Shown here in pieces: positions 13,092 through 17,477 of a DNA stretch of 17,477 nucleotides. The notes below the pieces were generated by a model. It ran no database searches. It was not told the origin of the DNA and worked only from the letters and a program-made list of their open reading frames with translations. Location of the stretch: the NCBI GenBank assembly GCA_963628785.1, contig CAVGGQ010000046.1, forward strand, positions 1-17,477, written 5' to 3'. A program made the translations under genes and the position numbers. Every line of letters starts with the position of its first letter. Position 1 is the stretch's first letter. Origin of the DNA: Apopatocola sp963628785 (GTDB lineage: Bacteria > Bacillota > Clostridia > Oscillospirales > Oscillospiraceae).

Positions 13092-15248
13092 ATGGACATC
13101 AGCGCTCCCGAAAACGAGGAGCTGACCGAGGGCGAATATCTCCCCGACGGGGAGTATGCGCCGGAGGATATGCCGGACGAGACCGGCGAATACGAAGAAT
13201 ATGCCGAGGCCGCCGAGCCCGAGACTCCCCGCACGGAGAGCCGCCGGGAGCGCCGCGAGCGCGAGGAGGCCGAGGCAAAGGCGAAAAATTCCCGCGCCGC
13301 CAAGCGCGCCAAACGCAAGGCTGAGGAGGAGGCGCCTCCTGAGGATCTGCCGCCGCTCCCGTGCCGCCGCAAGGCCGCCGAGGAAGAAGAGGAAGAGCCC
13401 GTCCGGTCCTCCCGCCGCAAAGCCGCCGAGAGCTATGACGATGACTATGAAGAGGACGAAGCGCCGCGCAAAAAGGGCGGCCGGATAGTGCCGGTGATCA
13501 TCCTCGGCGTGCTGATTGTCCTCATCGCCGGCGCACTGCTCGCGGGCAGCATCGCCGTGCAGAAGGTCAACACGATCTATCCCGGCGTGGAGATCGCAGG
13601 CGTCGATCTCTCCGGCATGATACGCGACGAGGCGCGCGATGCACTGCTCGCTGTCGGCCATGAACGCTACGACCGCTTCACCGTGACGGCGAACCTGCCG
13701 CTCGGCAACACGCTTGCCATGTCCTCCGCAGACGCCGGCATGCGCTTCGGCGCGGACAAAGCCGCCGATGCCGCGTGGAACTACGGCCGCACCGCCGGTC
13801 TCTTCGGCGCGATGAAGGAGTATGCGCAGTGCCGCTATCTCGGCAAGTGCGGCTTCACCTACACGGACGATGTGTTCGAGGTGACGCTCGACGAGGCGAA
13901 GATGCGCTCTATCATCGCCGAAAAGGCCGTGGACATCGATGCGCAGCTCCTCGAGAGCAGTATCGTCATCGGAGACGACTCCATCACACTCGTCAAGGGC
14001 GCGAGCGGCATGACGCTCGACGAGGAGGTCGTTTTCACCTCCTTCCGCGATGCGTTCCTCACGGGCGAGAACACCGAGTTCACCTACGAGAGCACGCCGA
14101 CCGCGGACGAGGAAGCCTTTGATTTTCAGGCGCTTTACGACGAAATTTATTCCGAAGTCGCCGAAGCGGAGATCCTCTATAACCACGATATCGACACGAG
14201 TGATCCCGCTGCGGACGATGACGGCGATACGGCCGATACGGCTGCCGACACGACCGAGACGGCGGATACGGCCGATGCGACCGGATCGGCTGCGGATACG
14301 GGCGGTACGGACGTATCGACGGTCGACTTCAACGGCGAGCTGTACATCGTGACGCAGTCCTCCGTCGGACGCACGTTCGATGTGGAGGCCGCGGAAAAGG
14401 CATGGGCGGAAGGCTCCTACGGCGACACCGTGACCATTCCGATGACCGTGACGAACCCCGAGCGCACCACCGAGGAGATCAACTCCATGCTCTTCGCGGA
14501 CAAGCTCTCGAAGAACTGGACGATGGTGAAGCTCCTCAACCGCGACTACTGCGACGAGGTGCGCACATCCCTCTCCGGCAGCAGCGACGACCGCATTTCC
14601 AATGTGAAAAAGGCCTGCTCGCTCCTGGACGGCCTCATCCTCATCCCGGGACAGACGCTCTCCTTCAACGACACGCTCGGCGAGCGCACCGAGGCCAACG
14701 GCTGGAAGCCCGCCACGGCGTACGCCAACGGCGAGGTGCGCCAGGAATACGGCGGCGGCATCTGCCAGGTGAGCTCCACGCTGTATAACGCCGTGCTCTA
14801 CGCAAATCTCGAGATCGTGGAGCGCGAGTGCCACCAGTTCCAGGTCGGCTATCTGCCCTGGGGCATGGACGCGACCGTGAGCTGGGGCTGGCCGGACTTC
14901 AAGTTCCGCAACAACGCCGAGTACCCCATCAAGATCCATGCGTGGGTGGATGACGAAACGAACGAGTGCTGCGTGCAGATCCTCGGCACGGATGTGAACC
15001 ACCAGTATGTCCTCATGCGCTTCAACAACTGGGAGGTCTTCGACGAGACCGATACCTATCACGACGCGGACGGCAACCCGCTGTCCGTCGGCATGGCGGC
15101 GGCGACCTGGCGCATGGTATTCAACGACGGCGATGACTACAACACCGCCGCGCCCGTCAGCGAGGAGTACGAAGCCTACAGCACCTACAAATACCACACC
15201 GAGGACATCGAGGCGCGCAATGTGCCCCTGTCCGGCGGCGAAGGATAA
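13092..15248 (+). CDS. VanW-domain membrane protein with PG-binding-like domain and charged cytoplasmic arm
   Basis: The 718-residue product has four visible parts. Residues 1-130 are very acidic and Arg/Lys/Ala-rich, low complexity and probably cytoplasmic. One transmembrane helix follows (about 132-156). Next is an extracytoplasmic region starting YPGVEIAGVDLSGM, typical of the PG_binding_4 domain. A disordered Asp/Thr/Ala stretch (about 370-410) links to a VanW domain (about 450-633) with the hallmark IPGQTLSFN, YGGGICQVSSTLYNA and FKFRNNAEYPI. VanW-like proteins are linked to cell-wall or glycopeptide-related functions, but their activity is not well defined; this is not a resistance call by itself. 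The start is uncertain: no ribosome site is well placed for ATG 13092, and GTG 13068 in the same frame is an alternative. metG follows after 20 bases. Confidence 0.88.
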   Translation: MDISAPENEELTEGEYLPDGEYAPEDMPDETGEYEEYAEAAEPETPRTESRRERREREEAEAKAKNSRAAKRAKRKAEEEAPPEDLPPLPCRRKAAEEEEEEPVRSSRRKAAESYDDDYEEDEAPRKKGGRIVPVIILGVLIVLIAGALLAGSIAVQKVNTIYPGVEIAGVDLSGMIRDEARDALLAVGHERYDRFTVTANLPLGNTLAMSSADAGMRFGADKAADAAWNYGRTAGLFGAMKEYAQCRYLGKCGFTYTDDVFEVTLDEAKMRSIIAEKAVDIDAQLLESSIVIGDDSITLVKGASGMTLDEEVVFTSFRDAFLTGENTEFTYESTPTADEEAFDFQALYDEIYSEVAEAEILYNHDIDTSDPAADDDGDTADTAADTTETADTADATGSAADTGGTDVSTVDFNGELYIVTQSSVGRTFDVEAAEKAWAEGSYGDTVTIPMTVTNPERTTEEINSMLFADKLSKNWTMVKLLNRDYCDEVRTSLSGSSDDRISNVKKACSLLDGLILIPGQTLSFNDTLGERTEANGWKPATAYANGEVRQEYGGGICQVSSTLYNAVLYANLEIVERECHQFQVGYLPWGMDATVSWGWPDFKFRNNAEYPIKIHAWVDDETNECCVQILGTDVNHQYVLMRFNNWEVFDETDTYHDADGNPLSVGMAAATWRMVFNDGDDYNTAAPVSEEYEAYSTYKYHTEDIEARNVPLSGGEG
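14216..14312 (+). repeat. Degenerate GGCCGATACGG-type repeat coding an Asp/Thr/Ala linker
   Basis: Inside the VanW-like gene, short units such as GGCCGATACGG, GGCGGATACGG and GCTGCGGATACGG recur, encoding ADT/TADT-like residues. The product is a flexible acidic linker between the PG-binding-like and VanW domains. Such repeats often vary in length between strains. Confidence 0.6.
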
Positions 15249-15268
15249 AAGTCAGGAGAAAAGAGATT

Positions 15269-17218
15269 ATGGAAAAGCCGACCTTTTACATCACGACCCC
15301 GATCTATTACCCTTCCGCGAAGCTGCACATCGGCCACGCCTACTGCACCGTCGCGAGCGACGCCATCGCGCGCTATAAGCGTCTTTGCGGCTATGATGTC
15401 ATGTTCCTCACCGGCACGGACGAGCACGGTCAGAAGATTGAAGACAAGGCGAAGGAAGCCGGCGTGACGCCGCAGGAGTTCGTCGACCGGATCGTCACGG
15501 GCGAAAAGGGCGTTCTCGATCTGTGGAAGCTCATGAACATCTCGAACGACCGTTTCATCCGCACCACGGACGACTACCATGTGAAGAGCATCCAGCGCAT
15601 TTTCCGCAAGATGTACGACAACGGCGACATCTACAAGGGCAAATACTCCGGCATGTACTGCACGCCGTGCGAGAGCTTCTGGACGGAGAGCCAGCTCGTG
15701 AACGGACGCTGCCCCGACTGCGGCCGCGAGGTGCAGCCCGCCGAGGAGGAAGCCTACTTCTTCCGTCTGAGCAAGTACGCCTCCCGCGTGCGTGAGCTCC
15801 TTGTCGGCGGCGACTTCCTCGAGCCCGCCAGCCGCGTGAACGAGATGGTGCACAACTTCATCGACTGCGAGGGCGGCCTGCAGGATCTGTGCGTGAGCCG
15901 CACGAGCTTCAAGTGGGGCATCCCCGTGGACTTCGATCTGGGCCATGTCGTGTATGTGTGGATCGACGCCCTCTTCAACTACACCACCGCGCTCGGCTAC
16001 GAGAACGACAGGTATCACGATTTCGGGAAATACTGGCCCGCCGATGTCCACATCGTGGGCAAGGAGATCGTGCGCTTCCACTCCATCATCTGGCCGGCCA
16101 TGCTCATGAGCGTGGGTCTGCCGCTGCCGAAAAAGGTCTACGGCCACGGCTGGCTCGCGATGGACGGCGGCAAGATGTCCAAGAGCAAGGGCAACGTTGT
16201 CGATCCCTACATGCTCGCCGAACGCTACGGCGTGGACGCGCTGCGCTTCTTCCTGCTGCGCAGCTTCCCGTTCGGCTCGGACGGCAACTTCTCCAACGAG
16301 CTCCTCATCTCCACCATCAACACCGACCTCGCCAACGACCTCGGCAACCTGCTCTCCCGTTCGACCGCCATGGTCGGCAAGTACTTCGGCGGCACGCTGC
16401 CCGCCGCGCAGAAGGCCGGCCCCGAGGACGATGAGCTTATCGCCATGCTGACCGCGCTGCGCGAAAAGTATGCCGCGCAGATGGAGAAATTCCAGATGCA
16501 GAACGCCCTCGCCGAGGTTTTCCGCGTCATTTCCCGCGCCAACAAGTACATCGACGAGACCGCCCCCTGGGTGCTCGCGAAGGACGAAACGAAGAAGCCG
16601 CGCCTTGCGCGTGTGCTCTATAACCTCGTGGAGACGCTGCGCGTGTGCGGCACGCTCCTCACGCCGTTCATGCCCGAGAGCATGGCAAAGTTCGCCGCCC
16701 AGATCGGCGCGGATGAGAGCGCGATGAGCTGGGAGAATGCCGGCAAATACGGCGTCCTGCCCGCCGAGGTGAGCGTGACGAAGGGCGAGAACCTCTTCCC
16801 GCGTATCGACATGGAGAAGGAGCTCAAGGCTCTCGAAGAGCTCACGAAGCCGAAGATCGATCCCATCGAGCCCTTCAAGGAGAACGTGGTGTTCGACGAC
16901 TTTGAGAAGTGCGACATGCGCGTGTGCAAGGTCACAAAGTGCGAGCGCGTGAAGAAGTCCGAGAAGCTCCTGCGCTTCGAGCTCGACGACGGCTCCGGCA
17001 CGCCGCGCCAGATCCTCTCCGGCATTGCGAAGTACTACGCTCCCGAGGATCTCGTCGACAAGACGGTCGCCGCGATCGTCAATCTCCCGCCGCGCAAAAT
17101 GATGGGTCTCGAATCCAACGGCATGCTCCTCTCCGCCGTCCGCACGATCAACGGCAAAGAAGAGCTCCACCTCATCATGCTCGACGACAAGATCCCCGCT
17201 GGCAGCACGCTCTGCTGA
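15269..17218 (+). CDS. metG: Methionyl-tRNA synthetase
   Basis: The 649-residue product charges tRNA-Met with methionine using ATP, in the cytosol. Class I signatures are present: HIGH at residues 20-23 (LHIGHAY) and KMSKS at about 302-306 (GGKMSKSKGN). A single zinc knuckle has Cys131, Cys134, Cys148 and Cys151 (CTPC...CPDCG). The anticodon-binding helical domain follows, then a C-terminal tRNA-binding (TRBD) domain from about residue 545 (FDDFEKCDMRVCKV...), so this is the long, dimeric type common in Firmicutes. AGGAG lies about ten bases before the ATG. It is the third gene of the hemW group and is closed by a strong terminator. Assignment is certain. Confidence 0.98.
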   Translation: MEKPTFYITTPIYYPSAKLHIGHAYCTVASDAIARYKRLCGYDVMFLTGTDEHGQKIEDKAKEAGVTPQEFVDRIVTGEKGVLDLWKLMNISNDRFIRTTDDYHVKSIQRIFRKMYDNGDIYKGKYSGMYCTPCESFWTESQLVNGRCPDCGREVQPAEEEAYFFRLSKYASRVRELLVGGDFLEPASRVNEMVHNFIDCEGGLQDLCVSRTSFKWGIPVDFDLGHVVYVWIDALFNYTTALGYENDRYHDFGKYWPADVHIVGKEIVRFHSIIWPAMLMSVGLPLPKKVYGHGWLAMDGGKMSKSKGNVVDPYMLAERYGVDALRFFLLRSFPFGSDGNFSNELLISTINTDLANDLGNLLSRSTAMVGKYFGGTLPAAQKAGPEDDELIAMLTALREKYAAQMEKFQMQNALAEVFRVISRANKYIDETAPWVLAKDETKKPRLARVLYNLVETLRVCGTLLTPFMPESMAKFAAQIGADESAMSWENAGKYGVLPAEVSVTKGENLFPRIDMEKELKALEELTKPKIDPIEPFKENVVFDDFEKCDMRVCKVTKCERVKKSEKLLRFELDDGSGTPRQILSGIAKYYAPEDLVDKTVAAIVNLPPRKMMGLESNGMLLSAVRTINGKEELHLIMLDDKIPAGSTLC

Positions 17219-17235
17219 ATCTGTTCTGAACTACG

Positions 17236-17272
17236 GAGGCTTTCCCGCAGCCAACGGGGGAGCCTCTTTTTA
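17236..17272 (+). terminator. Terminator after metG
   Basis: GAGGCT pairs with AGCCTC, extended by an inner CCCG/CGGG stem, and is followed by TTTTTAT. It lies about 20 bases past the metG stop and closes the hemW-metG transcript. Confidence 0.92.
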
Positions 17273-17282
17273 TAACCCAGAA

Positions 17283-17365
17283 AACCTCGGGCAATGCCCG
17301 AGGTTCAAAAAAGGCGGAGCCTATGAGGGGAAAAATAAACCTCCCGTGATAGAATAGTGAGGGTT
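17283..17365. repeat. Subterminal hairpins, probable left end of an IS200/IS605 element
   Basis: A perfect 10-bp stem with a 3-base loop (AACCTCGGGC-AAT-GCCCGAGGTT, 17283-17305) and a second imperfect hairpin (AAACCTC with GAGGGTTT, about 17336-17365) lie between the metG terminator and the tnpA start. IS200/IS605 elements end in such hairpins rather than inverted repeats, and their transposase recognises them. The exact left boundary cannot be set without the right end. Confidence 0.55.
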
Positions 17366-17400
17366 TGCCGACCGCACTAAAGAATCGAAGGAGGTACCTT

Positions 17401-17477
17401 ATGGGAAATAAGGATACAAATAGTTTAACACATACTACATGGGAATGTAAGTACCATATTGTATTTGCACCGAAATA
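17401..17477 (+). CDS. tnpA: IS200/IS605-family TnpA transposase, start only (cut by window end)
   Basis: The visible 25 residues, beginning MGNKDTNSLTHTTW and continuing into ECKYHIVFAPK, match the start of Y1-type IS200 transposases, where this ECKYHIVF-type motif is the first beta strand of the HUH fold. A very strong AGGAGGT ribosome site lies five bases before the ATG. The catalytic HUH motif and tyrosine lie beyond the window. TnpA moves single-stranded DNA without making target duplications. Its base composition is more AT-rich than the neighbouring genes, consistent with a recent arrival. Confidence 0.85.
   Translation, partial: MGNKDTNSLTHTTWECKYHIVFAPK

Noticed and set aside
13053..15197. 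714-codon open frame antisense to the VanW-like gene
   Set aside because: No recognisable domain, biased composition, and full overlap with a gene carrying clear VanW and PG-binding signatures. The same holds for the long antisense frames over the MMPL, htpG, hemW and metG genes.
17283..17305. Second terminator after metG
   Set aside because: The stem is strong but followed by CAAAAAAGG on the plus strand, not T residues; better read as part of the IS end.

Overview
The window looks like chromosomal DNA of a GC-rich, Gram-positive gut-type Clostridia bacterium, probably Oscillospiraceae/Ruminococcaceae-like. This rests on GGAGG-type ribosome sites, sigma-A-like promoters, a lipobox lipoprotein, a VanW-type cell-wall protein, secreted proteins with Cys knuckles, an IS200-type element and hairpin-rich intergenic repeats. 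The taxonomic call is an inference from style and family content; no marker gene was compared.

Layout. (1) 1-290: AT-richer flank with no convincing gene and a terminator. (2) 291-2314, minus strand: a two-gene operon of a membrane-anchored glycerophosphodiester phosphodiesterase and a secreted alpha/beta-hydrolase esterase, joined by an ATGA overlap. (3) 2480-3895, plus strand: an MFS/GPH-type sugar transporter, transcribed divergently from the operon; the two promoters share one overlapping -35 region. A 12-bp-stem terminator separates it from a convergent TetR gene. (4) 3987-9291: an efflux locus. A TetR regulator (minus) lies opposite an MMPL/RND transporter and a long heptad-repeat lipoprotein (plus). 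The spacer holds four copies of a TGACCnnnGGTCA-like operator, one of them on the transporter promoter. A ~159-bp foldback element abuts the regulator's start codon. (5) 9292-9691: a second hairpin-rich intergenic repeat, then a consensus promoter for htpG. (6) 9692-17218: htpG, then hemW, a VanW-domain membrane protein and metG, the last three probably co-transcribed. (7) 17219-17477: the metG terminator, then the AT-richer left end of an IS200/IS605 element whose tnpA runs off the window.

How the genes fit together. The most system-like unit is the TetR-MMPL-lipoprotein module. The regulator probably represses the operon through the repeated operator, and the lipoprotein with its long coiled-coil or heptad segment may act as an extracytoplasmic partner of the pump. 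The phosphodiesterase/esterase pair plus sugar transporter may form a small hydrolysis-and-uptake unit, but no substrate can be read from sequence. The htpG-to-metG part is largely housekeeping. No CRISPR array, rRNA, tRNA, prophage or classical defence gene was seen.
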